Shown: positions 32,190 through 41,974 of the stretch, piece by piece
How positions within the stretch are numbered: position 1 is the first letter of the stretch
Layout: the number at the start of each line of letters is the position of its first letter
Assembly (NCBI RefSeq): GCF_014930455.1
Contig: NZ_JAAIYO010000005.1
Coordinates: forward strand, 372,001 to 436,000
Length of the DNA: 64,000 bases
Reading direction: 5' to 3'
Source: Corallococcus soli
GTDB taxonomy: Bacteria > Myxococcota > Myxococcia > Myxococcales > Myxococcaceae
The notes under the pieces: generated by a model
Seen by the model: the letters and a program-made list of their open reading frames with translations, nothing else
The model's database searches: none
What the model was told of the DNA's origin: nothing
Program-made: the position numbers and the translations under genes

Positions 32190-32426
32190 CTACCGGTCTC
32201 CGTCGTCGCTGAGCGGCGGGGCTTCACGCGCGGGCTCCGTGCCCTCCTGCGCGCCGTAGCCGCCAATGCCCTTCTGGAGGATGCGGTCCTCGCCCACGTC
32301 CTCGTCCGTCACGTCGCCCCGCTCGGTGCCCTCGCGCTGGTGTCGCGCCTCGCGCTCCAGCGCCTCGGCGCTCTGGGTGTCCGTGCGCTCGGTTCCCTTC
32401 ACCGGCGGTCCCTTGTTGCTGGCCAT
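32190..32426 (-). CDS. small hydrophilic protein of unknown function
   Basis: A 78-residue, highly charged protein rich in Glu, Arg, Asp and Thr (TDTQSAEALEREARHQREGT), with no hydrophobic core and thus probably disordered or a stress-type protein. ATG 32426 follows AGGAGA by ten bases, whereas a longer frame back to 32525 lacks a ribosome site. It is a separate unit from its neighbours. No family is recognised. Confidence 0.6.
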   Translation of the reverse strand: MASNKGPPVKGTERTDTQSAEALEREARHQREGTERGDVTDEDVGEDRILQKGIGGYGAQEGTEPAREAPPLSDDGDR

Positions 32427-32586
32427 GCCCGCGTCTCCTGTCCGGGAGTCGTGCTCCCAACGAAAGGTCCGGCGAACCCTCCCCACCGACAAGGCCTCCC
32501 ACCGTCGTCCATCCACGGAGTGCACCGCTCGACTGGCGGCCCTCCTGGGAGGGGTCCCCGCTACGGCAGGGCGGCGCGGAGCGGGC

Positions 32587-32592
32587 TAGCAT
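32587..32592 (+). promoter_or_regulatory. -10-like TAGCAT seven bases before the MpaB-type gene
   Basis: TAGCAT ends seven bases before ATG 32600, the geometry of a leaderless transcript. No Shine-Dalgarno sequence is present. Confidence 0.35.
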
Positions 32593-32599
32593 CACCTCC

Positions 32600-33604
32600 A
32601 TGAACGACCCGGCCCTACCAGCACGCCCCCAGGACGCCGCCGCGCCCGCAGGCTGTCCCTTCGCGGCCAGTGCCGGGCAGGGGCGCGGGGCACGCCCGGA
32701 CACCCGCGTCCCCGGCCGCACCTACCGCAAGCCCTTCTGGCGGCCACGCCTGCCAGAGGTGCGCCGTGAGATTGCCTCCCTGGATGCTCGGCGGGACTGC
32801 CAGCGCATCGTGCACCTGCTCACCAACTACGAGTTCCCGTTCGACATCCAGCGGGCCACGGAGATCGCGCTCTTCCACACCTACGGCAGCCGCTCCGTCT
32901 CCACCCTGCTGGACCGCACGGGCGAGTTCCGCAAGCGCGGCCAGAAGCGCTACGACGACACGCGCCTGCTCATCGCGCAGTTCATGGAGTGCGGCTGGGA
33001 TGTGGAGGCGGGACGGCGCTCCCTGGAGCAGATGAATCACATCCATTCCTTCTTCCGCATCCCGAACGAGGACTTCCTCTTCGTCCTCTGGACCTTCATC
33101 GAATTCCCCATCCAGTGGATGGACGACTTCGGCTGGCGCCCCTTCACCGCCCATGAGCGCGACGCCTGGTTCCATTTCTGGTATGAGATTGGCCGCCGCA
33201 TGGGCCTGAAGGACATCCCGGCGGACCGGGCCGCCTTCGACGCCTACGTCCGCGACTACGAGGCCCGCGAGTTCGTGCCCAACGAGGCCAGCCACCGCGT
33301 GGCCCAGGCCACCGTGGACATCCTGGCCGGCTGGGTGCCGCGTCCCCTGCGCGCGCTGGTGCCGCCCATCAGCATGGGCCTCGTCCCCCCGCGACTGCTG
33401 CCCGCCATCCAGTTCGCCGCCCCGCCCGCCTGGGTCGCGGGCCTGACGCGCACGGCCCTCAAGGTGCGCAAGCACGTCAAACGCTACGTGTCCCTGGAGC
33501 GCTACCCGTCCCCCATCGAGGGCAGCCTCAACCGCACCTATCCCGGCAACGCCTACCGCATCGAAGACCTGGGCCCGGAGTACGCGCACCGGGACGCGAA
33601 ATGA
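32600..33604 (+). CDS. MpaB-family (DUF2236) oxygenase-like protein
   Basis: The 334-residue protein matches the MpaB/DUF2236 oxygenase family, which includes heme-dependent latex-clearing protein and fungal MpaB. The pattern includes TNYEFPFDIQRATEIALFHTYGS, a His-containing DDFGWRPFTAHERDAWFHFWYEIG block, and C-terminal hydrophobic helices near LVPPISMGLVPPRLLPAIQF. The core His candidates for heme binding are in LFHTYGS and AHERDAWFHFW. Substrate is unknown. A -10-like TAGCAT ends seven bases before the ATG. The gene ends at a hairpin shared with the convergent redoxin gene. Confidence 0.82.
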   Translation: MNDPALPARPQDAAAPAGCPFAASAGQGRGARPDTRVPGRTYRKPFWRPRLPEVRREIASLDARRDCQRIVHLLTNYEFPFDIQRATEIALFHTYGSRSVSTLLDRTGEFRKRGQKRYDDTRLLIAQFMECGWDVEAGRRSLEQMNHIHSFFRIPNEDFLFVLWTFIEFPIQWMDDFGWRPFTAHERDAWFHFWYEIGRRMGLKDIPADRAAFDAYVRDYEAREFVPNEASHRVAQATVDILAGWVPRPLRALVPPISMGLVPPRLLPAIQFAAPPAWVAGLTRTALKVRKHVKRYVSLERYPSPIEGSLNRTYPGNAYRIEDLGPEYAHRDAK

Positions 33605-33608
33605 AGAA

Positions 33609-33640
33609 GGCCCGCGTCCCACGCAGGGGACACGGGCCTC
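33609..33640. terminator. terminator-like hairpin between convergent genes
   Basis: GGCCCGCGTCCC (33609-33620) pairs with GGGACACGGGCC (33627-33638) with one mismatch around a short loop, just after the MpaB-family stop and before that of the redoxin gene. The run of pyrimidines after it is short, so a bidirectional role is likely. Confidence 0.6.
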
Positions 33641-33665
33641 TCTCACGTCACGACAGCGGGACGGC

Positions 33666-34250
33666 TCAGCTCTTGTACTTCACCGAGCAGCCGTAGGGCT
33701 CGGAGGTCGCCGTCGGCACCTGCTGGCCGTTGAGGACCGCGTCCACGGCGGTCTTCACGTAGTTGGTCTTCGCGCCCTTGCCGCGCGGATCATCGTCGAT
33801 GGCGCCCGCGTAGCGCACCACGCCCTGCCCGTCGATGACGTACATGTGCGGCGTCGTCTTGGCCGCGTAGCTCTTGCCCACCTTGCCGTCCGTGTCGACG
33901 AGCACCGGCTGCGTGAAGCCCTCCTTCTTCTTCCAGTCCGCCGCGAACTTCGCGTCGTGCGAGGCGGTGGAGTCCACCGTCAGCCACACCACCTTCTTCG
34001 CGTCGAAGCCCTTCTGCGTCGTCTGCATCGTCTTCGCCTCGTAGTGCCGCTTCACGAACGGGCACTCCGAGTTCGCCCACTCCAGCACCACGACCTTGCC
34101 CTTGTAGTCCGCCAGCGAGTGCGTCTTGCCGGCCTCGTCCTTGAGCGTGAACGCCGGAGCGGGCTTGCCCACCTCCGCGGTGTCGGCGGCAAGGACGGGG
34201 GCACCGACGAATGCCACGGTGAGCGCGACTGCCTTGAAGAGCTGCTTCAT
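33666..34250 (-). CDS. secreted thioredoxin-fold (AhpC/TSA-like redoxin) protein
   Basis: A 194-residue protein with a signal peptide (MKQLFKAVALTVAFVGAPVLA) followed by a redoxin fold: KPAPAFTLKDEAGKTHSLAD, then WANSECPFVKRHYEAKTM with a single active-site Cys, and TTPHMYVIDGQGVVRYAG. A second Cys occurs near the end (YGCSVKY) and could be the resolving thiol. These features match the small periplasmic thioredoxin family protein class. The DsbD gene lies directly upstream on the same strand (58 bases), so DsbD probably supplies electrons to this protein. A GGAGG ribosome site precedes ATG 34250. Confidence 0.88.
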   Translation of the reverse strand: MKQLFKAVALTVAFVGAPVLAADTAEVGKPAPAFTLKDEAGKTHSLADYKGKVVVLEWANSECPFVKRHYEAKTMQTTQKGFDAKKVVWLTVDSTASHDAKFAADWKKKEGFTQPVLVDTDGKVGKSYAAKTTPHMYVIDGQGVVRYAGAIDDDPRGKGAKTNYVKTAVDAVLNGQQVPTATSEPYGCSVKYKS

Positions 34251-34308
34251 GACGGAACCTCCAGAGATTGAAACGCTGCGGTTCAACACCACATCCATCC
34301 CAGACAAC

Positions 34309-36630
34309 TCAGGGCCGGGCGCACACCATCGAGCCGGCCTTCAGCGGCGACTCGCACCCGTCCGCCCGCTGCACCGCCTGGATGACGCTGTCGGCGGTGA
34401 GCAGCTCATTGAGCACCTCGGGCTTGTCCGGCGAACCCGGGCTCAGCACCAGGTACATGGGCACGCCCGCGCGGCCGTGCGCCGCCAGCTTCGCGGTGAT
34501 GCGCGCATCCCGGCGCGTCCAGTCCGCCACGAAGAAGGCCACGTTGTGCTTCATGAACGCCTGACGCACGTCCTCGCGCGACAGCACGGTGCGCTCGTTG
34601 AACTTGCACGTCAGGCACCAGTCCGCCGTGAAGTCCACGAACACCGGCTGCCCCGCCGCCAGCGCCGCGGACACCGCCGCCTCGTCCCACGCCTGCGAGC
34701 CGCCATGCGCCGCCACCGTCGCGCCGCGCGTCTCCACCGACGCCTGCGCCTCATCGAAGCGCAGCGCCACCGTGCCCGCGCCCACCAGCGTCAGCACCGC
34801 CAGGCCCACCGTCACGCCCCGGCGCCCGCCCTCCAGCCCCTGCGACTGGCCGTACAGCCACGTGCCCAGGCCCACCGCGATGAGGAACGCGAGCAGCCGC
34901 CCCATGCCGTCCACGCCCGCGAGCCCGCCCATCACCCACACCAGCCACACCGTGGTGGCGAGCAGCGCGAAGCCCAGGAACTGCTTGCCGCGCTCCATCC
35001 ACATGCCCGGCTTCGGCAGCCGCTTCGCCAGGCCCGGCACCAGCACCAGCACGCAGAAGGGCAGCGCCAGGCCCAGGCCCAGCGCCAGGAACACCGCCAC
35101 CACCGTGGCCGCGCCCGCCGCGAAGGCGAAGCCCACCGCCGTGCCCAGCAGCGGCGCCGAACACGGCGTGGCCAGCACCACCGCGAGCACGCCTTCGCCC
35201 GCGCTGCGCAGCAGCCCGTGGCTCTGGTCCACCTTGCCCGCCAGCGCCGTGCCGTCCGCGCCCAGCGTGTAGACGCCGAAGAGGTTCAGCGCGAACGCCA
35301 CCAGGATGGCGCTCACCGCCGCGACGAAGAGCGGCTCCTGGAACTGGAAGCCCCAGCCCACGCTCGCGCCGCCCGCGCGCACCGCCAGCACCGCGCCCGC
35401 CAGCAGCATCATCGTCACCAGGATGCCGCCCGCGTACGCCGCCGCGTGCGGCGCCACCTTCCCCTTCTCCTCCTGCACCATCCGCGTGAAGCCGTACGCC
35501 TTGAGCGCCAGCACCGGGAACACGCACGGCATCAGGTTGAGCAGCGCGCCGCCCAGGAACGCGAACACCAGCGCGAGCCCCAACCCCATGGGGGACTCCG
35601 CCGCCGCCGGGGCGCTCGCCACGGCCGCGGGCGCCACCTTGCCCGCCGCGTCCTTCACCGACGGCAGCTTCAGCGGCGCCGCGGCCGCCACCGCGCCGTC
35701 CGCCACCATGGGCGCGAGCGGCGCGTCCACGTCCACCGCCGTGAAGCCCGTGGCCTGCGTGCCCAGGCGCAGCGAGCCCGTGAGCCGGGGCTCGCGCTTC
35801 GCCGCCACCGACGACGCCTTGCCCTCCAGCGCGAAGCGGCCCTCGCCCGACGGCTTCAGCGCCACCTGGTCCACGCCCAGGATGCGGCCGGGCACGAAGA
35901 AGTCACCCTCCACGCCGCCCGCGTACGGCTTGCCGTCCGCCGTCGTCACGGTGAGCGTGCCGGTGAAGGCCTTGCCCGCGGTGAGCGTCGTGCCCTCCAG
36001 CGCCAGGGCCACGCGCGGCGCGCCCTGCGCGTCCGGCGCCAGCGGCACCTGGGCCTGCGCGGCGTCGAACTGCGGCGCGAACTCCGGATCCGCCACCGTC
36101 TCCGGCCCCACCGGCAACGTGCGCGACAGCACCAGCTGCGCGGGGATGCAGTGCACCTTGCACACGAGCGCGTCCACCGCGGCGGACACCGTCAGCGTGC
36201 CGGTGGCGGCCTCGGACACGCGCGCCGGGGCGAACAGCAACACCTGGTCGTGGTAGCCGTGCGTGGTGATGAAGCCGTCCGGCGTGCGGAAGGTCTGCGG
36301 GAAGGGCCAGCGCAGCTCCCCCACCGTGACGCCCGGCGCATCCCACGACACGTCCGTGGCCAGCCCCGAGTCCCCCGGGTTCTTCCAGTAGACGTGCCAG
36401 TCCGGATCCAGCGTGAGGCGCACGCCCACGCGCAGCTCGCCGCCCGCCTTCACCTGCGTGGCGTCCAGCACCAGCGCGCCTTCAAGACGCGGGTCGCCCT
36501 CGTCAGGCGCGGTGCTGCCCACGGCGGAGGCCGGCAGCGCGGCCTGCGCCACCGCCGCCAGCAGCACCATCGCCACCGCGCCCAGTCCACCGAGCCGGCT
36601 TCCAGACCTCTTGCGCCACGGATGCGTCAT
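34309..36630 (-). CDS. protein-disulfide reductase DsbD-type electron transporter
   Basis: A 773-residue inner-membrane protein that moves electrons from cytoplasmic thioredoxin to periplasmic thiols. It has a signal region, an N-terminal periplasmic domain (DWHVYWKNPGDSGLATDV, VDALVCKVHCIPAQL), eight or so transmembrane segments with the key Cys motifs MPCVFPVLALKAYGF and ATPCSAPLLG, and a C-terminal thioredoxin domain FVDFTADWCLTCK with a CxxC. All parts are complete. It is directly upstream of a secreted redoxin gene. Long antisense frames on the other strand are shadows of GC-rich third positions. Confidence 0.9.
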   Translation of the reverse strand: MTHPWRKRSGSRLGGLGAVAMVLLAAVAQAALPASAVGSTAPDEGDPRLEGALVLDATQVKAGGELRVGVRLTLDPDWHVYWKNPGDSGLATDVSWDAPGVTVGELRWPFPQTFRTPDGFITTHGYHDQVLLFAPARVSEAATGTLTVSAAVDALVCKVHCIPAQLVLSRTLPVGPETVADPEFAPQFDAAQAQVPLAPDAQGAPRVALALEGTTLTAGKAFTGTLTVTTADGKPYAGGVEGDFFVPGRILGVDQVALKPSGEGRFALEGKASSVAAKREPRLTGSLRLGTQATGFTAVDVDAPLAPMVADGAVAAAAPLKLPSVKDAAGKVAPAAVASAPAAAESPMGLGLALVFAFLGGALLNLMPCVFPVLALKAYGFTRMVQEEKGKVAPHAAAYAGGILVTMMLLAGAVLAVRAGGASVGWGFQFQEPLFVAAVSAILVAFALNLFGVYTLGADGTALAGKVDQSHGLLRSAGEGVLAVVLATPCSAPLLGTAVGFAFAAGAATVVAVFLALGLGLALPFCVLVLVPGLAKRLPKPGMWMERGKQFLGFALLATTVWLVWVMGGLAGVDGMGRLLAFLIAVGLGTWLYGQSQGLEGGRRGVTVGLAVLTLVGAGTVALRFDEAQASVETRGATVAAHGGSQAWDEAAVSAALAAGQPVFVDFTADWCLTCKFNERTVLSREDVRQAFMKHNVAFFVADWTRRDARITAKLAAHGRAGVPMYLVLSPGSPDKPEVLNELLTADSVIQAVQRADGCESPLKAGSMVCARP

Positions 36631-36798
36631 GCGACTCCCGTTAATCCACCTGGGAACGCCGTGCTACCTGGGATGCGTCCCTCAAGGGTCCACTGAACCG
36701 TCCAGGCAGCCGTGCATTCCTCACGCCCGCACGTCGGGCATGTCGGAGGCCGGCTCCCGGCCCCCGCTGCCCTTCCATACGCCCCAGCCGCCAGGGGG

Positions 36799-38094
36799 TT
36801 ACGGCTTCTCGTCCGTCTTCCAGGGGAGGACGGCCGCGATGTTCCCGGCGGGCAGGGCGCCCCCGTTGGCCGCCACCGGCAGGGCCGGCCCGATGCGGCT
36901 CATGGTGATGCGGGACACCTCCGACTGGGCCCGGCGCACCCCCAGCGCGGACGGCTGGGCCGCCCGGCGCTCCACCGCCCGGCGCAGGTCCGCCAGCCGG
37001 TCCACGTGCCGCTGCGCGGGGACGTCCACCGCGCCCAGGCGGGCCAGCCGGTACAGCCCCTTGTCCGCGCCCTCGAGCGCCCGCTCGGCCGCCTCCTGCT
37101 GACGCCGGGACAGGGCCTTCCACGCGGCGGCCTCGAAGGAGACCAGCTCCAGCTCCGCGGACACCGCGCGCACGAAGCGGCCCTCCTCGCTGTCAGGCAG
37201 CAGGCGCGTCACCGGCACGGACATCCGCCGGGTGTCGTTGTGCTCCGTGTAGGAGGCGGTGACCGTGAGGTTCCACTCGCCCTTCTCCAGCACGCCCGAG
37301 AAGAGGACCCGGCGCGCGAACGCGTGCGACACCGCGCCCAGCGCCGCGCTCATCGCGTCACCCTCCACCCGCGACGGGTAGCGGTGGCGGCAGCGCAGGT
37401 CCGCGAAGCCCGTGGGCAGCACGTACACGCGCGCATCGGACACCACCTCTCCGAACAGCTCCGCGCCCAGCGCCCCCACCGCCAGCGGCAGCCCCTCCGC
37501 GTCATCCACGTGTGTGAAGCCCGTGCCGGACGGGCCCGTGAGGGCCTCCAAAATCTCCGGCAGGTAGTGCCGCCCCAGCCCCAGCGCGTGCAGCGCCACG
37601 CCGGAGTCCGCCACGCGCGTGCCCAGCACCTTGAACTCGCCCAGCGCGGTGGGGCCCACGGAGGGCTCGCCGTCGGTGAGCATCAGCAGCTGCGGCCGGG
37701 CGCCCGGCACCAGCACGCGCCGCACGGCCTCCGCACCCCGCTCCACCGCCTCGTGCAGCGCGGTGCCCTCGCCGGACTCCAGGCGGGAGAGCGTCTTCAG
37801 GAAGGCCGCCTTCGCGCTGGCCTCCATCGCGCGCACGGGCAGCACCTGCTCCGCGTCCGCGTCGAAGGTGAGCAGGCCCACGTAGTCGCGGGGGCCCGCG
37901 CGCTCCACCAACGCGCGCGCCGCCTCCACCGCCGCCGCCAGCGGCGCGCCGCGCATGGACGCGCTGCGGTCGATGACCAGGTTCACCGCCACCGGGGCCC
38001 GAGGCGTCTCCGCTTCGGCCTCCAGGGTCACGAGCAGCAGGACTTCGCGACCGCCTTCCGCGTCGCGCTCCACTGCCCAGGCCGTCTGCTTCAT
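36799..38094 (-). CDS. vWA domain-containing protein
   Basis: A 431-residue protein with no signal peptide. A von Willebrand A domain spans about residues 30-200: it opens VAVNLVIDRSASMRGAPL (MIDAS DxSxS), continues SGEGTALHEAVERG, and has LLMLTDGEPS for the last metal-site Asp. The following half contains a beta-sandwich-like region and a helical end with Arg-rich repeats (RRQQEAAERALEGADKGL). Such YfbK-type proteins mediate metal-dependent protein binding. ATG 38094 follows GGGAG and is preferred to an in-frame ATG at 38124. No partner AAA ATPase is adjacent. Confidence 0.82.
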   Translation of the reverse strand: MKQTAWAVERDAEGGREVLLLVTLEAEAETPRAPVAVNLVIDRSASMRGAPLAAAVEAARALVERAGPRDYVGLLTFDADAEQVLPVRAMEASAKAAFLKTLSRLESGEGTALHEAVERGAEAVRRVLVPGARPQLLMLTDGEPSVGPTALGEFKVLGTRVADSGVALHALGLGRHYLPEILEALTGPSGTGFTHVDDAEGLPLAVGALGAELFGEVVSDARVYVLPTGFADLRCRHRYPSRVEGDAMSAALGAVSHAFARRVLFSGVLEKGEWNLTVTASYTEHNDTRRMSVPVTRLLPDSEEGRFVRAVSAELELVSFEAAAWKALSRRQQEAAERALEGADKGLYRLARLGAVDVPAQRHVDRLADLRRAVERRAAQPSALGVRRAQSEVSRITMSRIGPALPVAANGGALPAGNIAAVLPWKTDEKP

Positions 38095-38605
38095 CCGCAC
38101 TCCCGCATGGTGGATGGGGCCCATCCTGCCGCGAATCCGTCGGGAAGACTCCACCTGACCCCGGACGCCCCTGTCGCTGGCCCGCGTCCGTCCCGGAAGT
38201 CCCACCGCTTCAAACAGGATGTCGGGTTTCCGGTCGCGAAAGCAACGTGCCCCGGCGTCCCCTCCCGCAGCGCGAGGCCCCCTCTCCCGCGCGGCTGCCA
38301 GCGCACGCGGACGCGCCCTCCCGGGGACGCGGACCGCGACGCGGCGATCAACGCGCGGGGGCCCACGCGCGGCGTCCCAGGACGCCCTGCGTCACCTACA
38401 GGTCGGTAGAATCGTTCAGCGCTTTACGGATTTACTTCAGGAGGCGCCGGAGAGCGTCGGCTCATGGACGGCTCCGGGTGGGCTCGACCCTTTGGAGGAA
38501 GGGGAGCGCCTGGGCCCAGCGCACTGCATCACCGCCCGGGAGTGTCAGCTCCCCGACGTCCAAACGAATGCCCCCGCGCAGTCCACGGGCCGCGGGGGCC
38601 GCGGC
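38095..38605. other. about 510 bases with no convincing gene
   Basis: Several overlapping frames exist in this stretch, but all are Arg/Pro/Gly-rich and none has a recognisable domain. Only a GC-rich hairpin near the end (38570-38599), a likely terminator of the minus-strand gene beginning at 38767, and one AT-richer segment near 38405-38450 (GCTTTACGGATTTAC) stand out. A transcript without a protein product cannot be excluded. Confidence 0.5.
38570..38599 (-). terminator. terminator-like hairpin after the small acidic protein gene
   Basis: GCCCCCGCG (38570-38578) and CGCGGGGGC (38591-38599) form a nine-base stem. On the minus strand it follows the stop at 38606 and continues into ATTCGTTTGG, a weak U tract. 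Confidence 0.5.
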
Positions 38606-38767
38606 TCACTCCACCACGTCCCAGCCGCCCCAGGCCTCTTCGTCCAGATGGCCCCAGCGCCGGCCTTCCACGGACTGCAACGGCACCACGGTGGTGGCCT
38701 GACCGTCGTCGCCCATGGCCAAATAGTCCCGCCCCTCATCCAGGTACGTGCTGTCGTCGTGGCTCAT
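38606..38767 (-). CDS. small acidic protein of unknown function
   Basis: A 53-residue, Asp/Glu-rich soluble protein (DDSTYLDEGRDYLAMGDD, ending EEAWGGWDVVE). ATG 38767 is preceded by AGAGGAG at a good distance, and a hairpin follows the stop, which supports a real gene. It has no recognised family. Confidence 0.6.
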   Translation of the reverse strand: MSHDDSTYLDEGRDYLAMGDDGQATTVVPLQSVEGRRWGHLDEEAWGGWDVVE

Positions 38768-39186
38768 GTCCGGCTCCTCTGGCGCTCCATTCACGGGGTG
38801 TACGGCCTGGACGGCTCGCATCCCCTTGGACGCCCTGCGTCGGTCACCGGGCCCACCCCATGCGGGTCCCTTTACAAGCGCTGCTTGACCGATTTACGAA
38901 CATGTTGGGAGGTCGCCTCTGTTTTGTAAAGCCCTGGGGCCCCCAAAGTTTCTCCGGTGACGAATGAGGCCCGCCCGGCCGCCTGCCGCCCAGCAGACCA
39001 GGCACCGTTCTGGTACGAGGCCGGAGAGCAGGCGCTGCCACCGGAGGGCCTGCTGGCGGACACGCCCCTTCCGCTCGATGCTTGATTCGAGAATCACCCC
39101 TGCTAGGGTTGACGAACACTCAAGAATTGCCGCAACGCGGCAACCCGGCGCCCCACGCCGTGCGGCCCCAGAGGTCCCGAGGTTCC
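38768..39186. other. about 420-base leader region before the EMO-type gene
   Basis: No convincing gene is seen. It holds an inverted repeat CTTTACAA (38870-38877) / TTGTAAAG (38924-38931), an AT-rich island that contrasts with the GC around it. Later come a palindrome TGATTC-GA-GAATCA (39083-39096) and TTGACG at 39109-39114. These are candidates for promoter and operator of the downstream oxidoreductase. Confidence 0.45.
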
Positions 39187-41400
39187 ATGAGTCCCATCAT
39201 CACCGGCCTGCTGCTGGCAGGCGCACTCTCAATCTTCATCATCACGATGTCCGGCCGCGCGGGCGTGCTGCTCGCGATGAAGAAGGAGAACCGGCTGGAC
39301 CGCATCCCCTACCGCGCGGTGCAGTTGCTGCGCTTCGGGTTGGGGCAGCAGCGCATGGTGGATCCGGAGGAGTTCACGCCGGGCCTGTTCCACATCTTCA
39401 TCTACGCGGCGTTCATGGTGCTGGCGCTGCGCACCGTCATGATGTTCGTGATGGGCTTTTCGTCCACGGCGCTGGAGGTGCTCACCGACCTGAGCCACCC
39501 GGCGTGGGACGCGGCGCCGCCGCTGCTGTTCGCGTACAAGCTGTACCTGCTGCTGAAGGACGTGGTGGCGGGGCTGGCGCTGCTGGGCGTGGCGTACTTC
39601 GTGTGGACGCGCTGGAAGGTGAAGCCGGACCGCATGTCCCAGTCGTGGGAGGCGTACCTCATCCTGGGCTTCATCGCCGGGCTGATGGTGACGGAGTTCA
39701 TGTTCGGCGGCAGCCACATGGTGGCCGCGCACGCCGCCGCGCAGCAGGTCCCGGTGGGCGCCACGCAGGTGCCGTCGACGCCGTCCGCGCTGGTGTGGTG
39801 GGAGCCCCTCACCAGCCTGACGGGTCTCTTGATGATGCCGCTGGGTCCCACGGTGGCGCACGTGCTGGGCGTGGCGGGCTTCTTCATCCACCTGGCCATC
39901 ATCCTGGCGTTCCTGAACTTCCTGCCGCTGGGCAAGCACTTCCACATCATCACGGGCCTGCCCAACGTCTTCTTCCAGCGCACGCACTCCACCGGCAAGC
40001 TGCCCACGCCCAACCTGGAGAAGGAGGAGTTCGGCGCCGCCACGGTGAAGGACCTCACCTGGAAGAACGGCCTGGACCTGTACTCCTGTACGGAGTGCGG
40101 CCGGTGCCAGACGCACTGTCCCACGTACATCACGGGCAAGCCGCTCACGCACAAGGCCGTCAACCAGGACCTGAAGCACTGGCTCTGGGACAACGAGCGC
40201 TGGGTGGAGGAGGGCTACGGCCCCAACGGCATCAAGGAGCCCCTGCCGGAGATCATTGGCAGCGCGCTGAAGGCGGAGACGGTGTGGGCGTGCACGAGCT
40301 GCGGCTGGTGCGAGCAGGCGTGCCCGGTGTTCATCGAGAACGTCCCGCGCCTCATCGACATGCGCCGCTACCAGGTGCAGGTGAAGGCGGAGTTCCCGGC
40401 GGAGATCCAGCGCGTGTTCGAGGGCATGGAGCGCCAGGGCAACCCCTGGGGCATCGGCCAGGACCAGCGCGACGAGTGGGCCTCCGACCTGGCGCTGCCC
40501 ACCTGGGGTGACGAGGGCGGCCCGTACGAGTACCTGTTCTTCGTGGGCTGCGCGGGCAGCTACGACGACAAGCAGAAGAAGGTCAGCCGCGCGCTGGTGA
40601 AGATTCTGCGCGAGGCGGGCGTGTCGTTCGCGACGCTGTCCAAGCAGGAGATGTGCAACGGCGACTCCGCGCGCCGCATGGGCAACGAGTACCTGTACCA
40701 GACGCTGGCGAAGACCAATGTCGAGTCCTGGAACTCCATGGGCGTGAAGGCGGTCATCACCCAGTGCCCGCACTGCTTCAACACCATCAAGAACGAGTAC
40801 CCGGAGTTCGGCGGCGAGTACCGCGTCATCAATCACACGCAGCTCATCAACGAGCTGCTCAACGAGAAGCGCATCAAGCTCTCGTCGGTGATGAACACCA
40901 GCACCAAGCTGACCTACCACGACCCCTGCTACCTGGGCCGGCACAACGGCGTGTACGACGCGCCCCGTGAAGTGCTCAAGAGCATCCCGGGCCTGGAGGT
41001 GGTGGAGATGCAGCGCAGCAAGCGCGAGGGCTTCTGCTGCGGCGCCGGTGGCGGCCGGATGTGGATGGAAGAGCACATCGGCACGCGCATCAACCACAAC
41101 CGCATCAACGAGGTGGCCCTCACGCTCAAGCACGCGGAGGACCCGAACACGCCCTACCCGGACGCCGCGGACAAGAAGAAGCCGGGCATGGTGGGCGACT
41201 ACAAGGAGCAGGGCGGCAGCGGCATCGTCGCGGTGGCCTGCCCCTTCTGCTCCACGATGCTCAACGACGCGAAGAACGACACCGGCCGCGAACAGATCCA
41301 GGTCAAGGACATCACCGAGCTGGTCGCCGACGCGCTGGAGCCCCAGCACAAGGGCGGCACCGTGTCCCCCAGCCCCGTGGTGAGCGCCAAGCCGGAGTAG
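39187..41400 (+). CDS. EMO-type electron-transfer-flavoprotein:quinone oxidoreductase-like (heterodisulfide-reductase family)
   Basis: The 737-residue protein has an N-terminal membrane part of about six hydrophobic segments (nitrate-reductase-gamma-like, with His for heme b), including IVTELMM-like segments and [20 protein letters not shown]. It is followed by two 4Fe-4S ferredoxin motifs, [12 protein letters not shown] and [12 protein letters not shown], and two CCG domains, EMCNG..CPHCFNT and [12 protein letters not shown]. This layout is that of EtfAB:menaquinone oxidoreductase (EMO) and relatives, which pass electrons from beta-oxidation to the quinone pool. The etf genes are not adjacent. 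A GAGG ribosome site precedes ATG 39187. Confidence 0.78.
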   Translation: MSPIITGLLLAGALSIFIITMSGRAGVLLAMKKENRLDRIPYRAVQLLRFGLGQQRMVDPEEFTPGLFHIFIYAAFMVLALRTVMMFVMGFSSTALEVLTDLSHPAWDAAPPLLFAYKLYLLLKDVVAGLALLGVAYFVWTRWKVKPDRMSQSWEAYLILGFIAGLMVTEFMFGGSHMVAAHAAAQQVPVGATQVPSTPSALVWWEPLTSLTGLLMMPLGPTVAHVLGVAGFFIHLAIILAFLNFLPLGKHFHIITGLPNVFFQRTHSTGKLPTPNLEKEEFGAATVKDLTWKNGLDLYSCTECGRCQTHCPTYITGKPLTHKAVNQDLKHWLWDNERWVEEGYGPNGIKEPLPEIIGSALKAETVWACTSCGWCEQACPVFIENVPRLIDMRRYQVQVKAEFPAEIQRVFEGMERQGNPWGIGQDQRDEWASDLALPTWGDEGGPYEYLFFVGCAGSYDDKQKKVSRALVKILREAGVSFATLSKQEMCNGDSARRMGNEYLYQTLAKTNVESWNSMGVKAVITQCPHCFNTIKNEYPEFGGEYRVINHTQLINELLNEKRIKLSSVMNTSTKLTYHDPCYLGRHNGVYDAPREVLKSIPGLEVVEMQRSKREGFCCGAGGGRMWMEEHIGTRINHNRINEVALTLKHAEDPNTPYPDAADKKKPGMVGDYKEQGGSGIVAVACPFCSTMLNDAKNDTGREQIQVKDITELVADALEPQHKGGTVSPSPVVSAKPE

Positions 41401-41426
41401 CGGCGACAGGCCTCCAGATGTGACGA

Positions 41427-41474
41427 GGGCCCGGTGGCTCCCTGAAGTGGGAGCGGCCGGGCCCTTCTGCTTTT
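41427..41474 (+). terminator. Rho-independent terminator after the EMO-type gene
   Basis: GGGCCCGGTGGCTCCC pairs with GGGAGCGGCCGGGCCC around a short loop, followed by TTCTGCTTTT. The strong GC stem and T-rich tail fit a factor-independent terminator on the plus strand, between convergent genes. Confidence 0.75.
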
Positions 41475-41494
41475 CAGCGTGAGCGAGGCCTGGG

Positions 41495-41974
41495 CTACTT
41501 GCGGCCCTTGTCGGCGCCCTTCTCCGAGCGCAGCACGCGCTCCAGGCGCCTGGTGGCGCCGTCGTCGCCCAGCTTGCCGACGACGTAGGCGCTCGCGGAG
41601 GCGAGCTTGCGGCGGAAGTCGTCCGGGGCAATTTCAGAGGGGCGCGAGGGCAGCTCCGTGAGGCCCTGGTTGGCCAGCAGCGTGCGGGCCAGGTCCTTCT
41701 CGTCGTCGGTGGCCTTGGAGGACAGGAGCGCGCACACCTTCACGTGGCCATAGGCGGCGGCGGTGACGAAGGGCGTCTCCCCCAGGTTGTCGGGCAGCGT
41801 GGGGTCCGCGCCTGCCTCCAGCAGCAGCCGCACCAGGTCCTCGCGGCCCACGCGCGCGGCGGCCATCAGGGGCGTGCGCCCGTCGACGTCGAAGGGGTTG
41901 GGGTCTGCGCCCGCGTCCAGTTGAGCGGCGAGGGCGGCGCGGTCGCCCGCGGTGACGGCATCGAACAGGGACAC
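41495..41974 (-). CDS. ankyrin-repeat protein
   Basis: A 159-residue protein with about three ankyrin repeats in residues 3-95: LFDAVTAGDRAALAAQLDAG, ADPNPFDVDGRTPLMAAARVG and ADPTLPDNLGETPFVTAAAYG. A helical, charged tail follows. Ankyrin repeats mediate protein contacts, and the partner is unknown. The start is GTG 41974, preceded by GGAGG eight bases earlier; the longer open frame upstream is not needed. It converges on the EMO-type gene behind the terminator. Confidence 0.85.
   Translation of the reverse strand: MSLFDAVTAGDRAALAAQLDAGADPNPFDVDGRTPLMAAARVGREDLVRLLLEAGADPTLPDNLGETPFVTAAAYGHVKVCALLSSKATDDEKDLARTLLANQGLTELPSRPSEIAPDDFRRKLASASAYVVGKLGDDGATRRLERVLRSEKGADKGRK

Noticed and set aside
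38219-38967. Overlapping plus-strand frames in the intergenic region
   Set aside because: Their composition is Pro/Arg-rich, they have no domain and lack convincing ribosome sites, and the minus-strand small gene at 38606-38767 is better supported.
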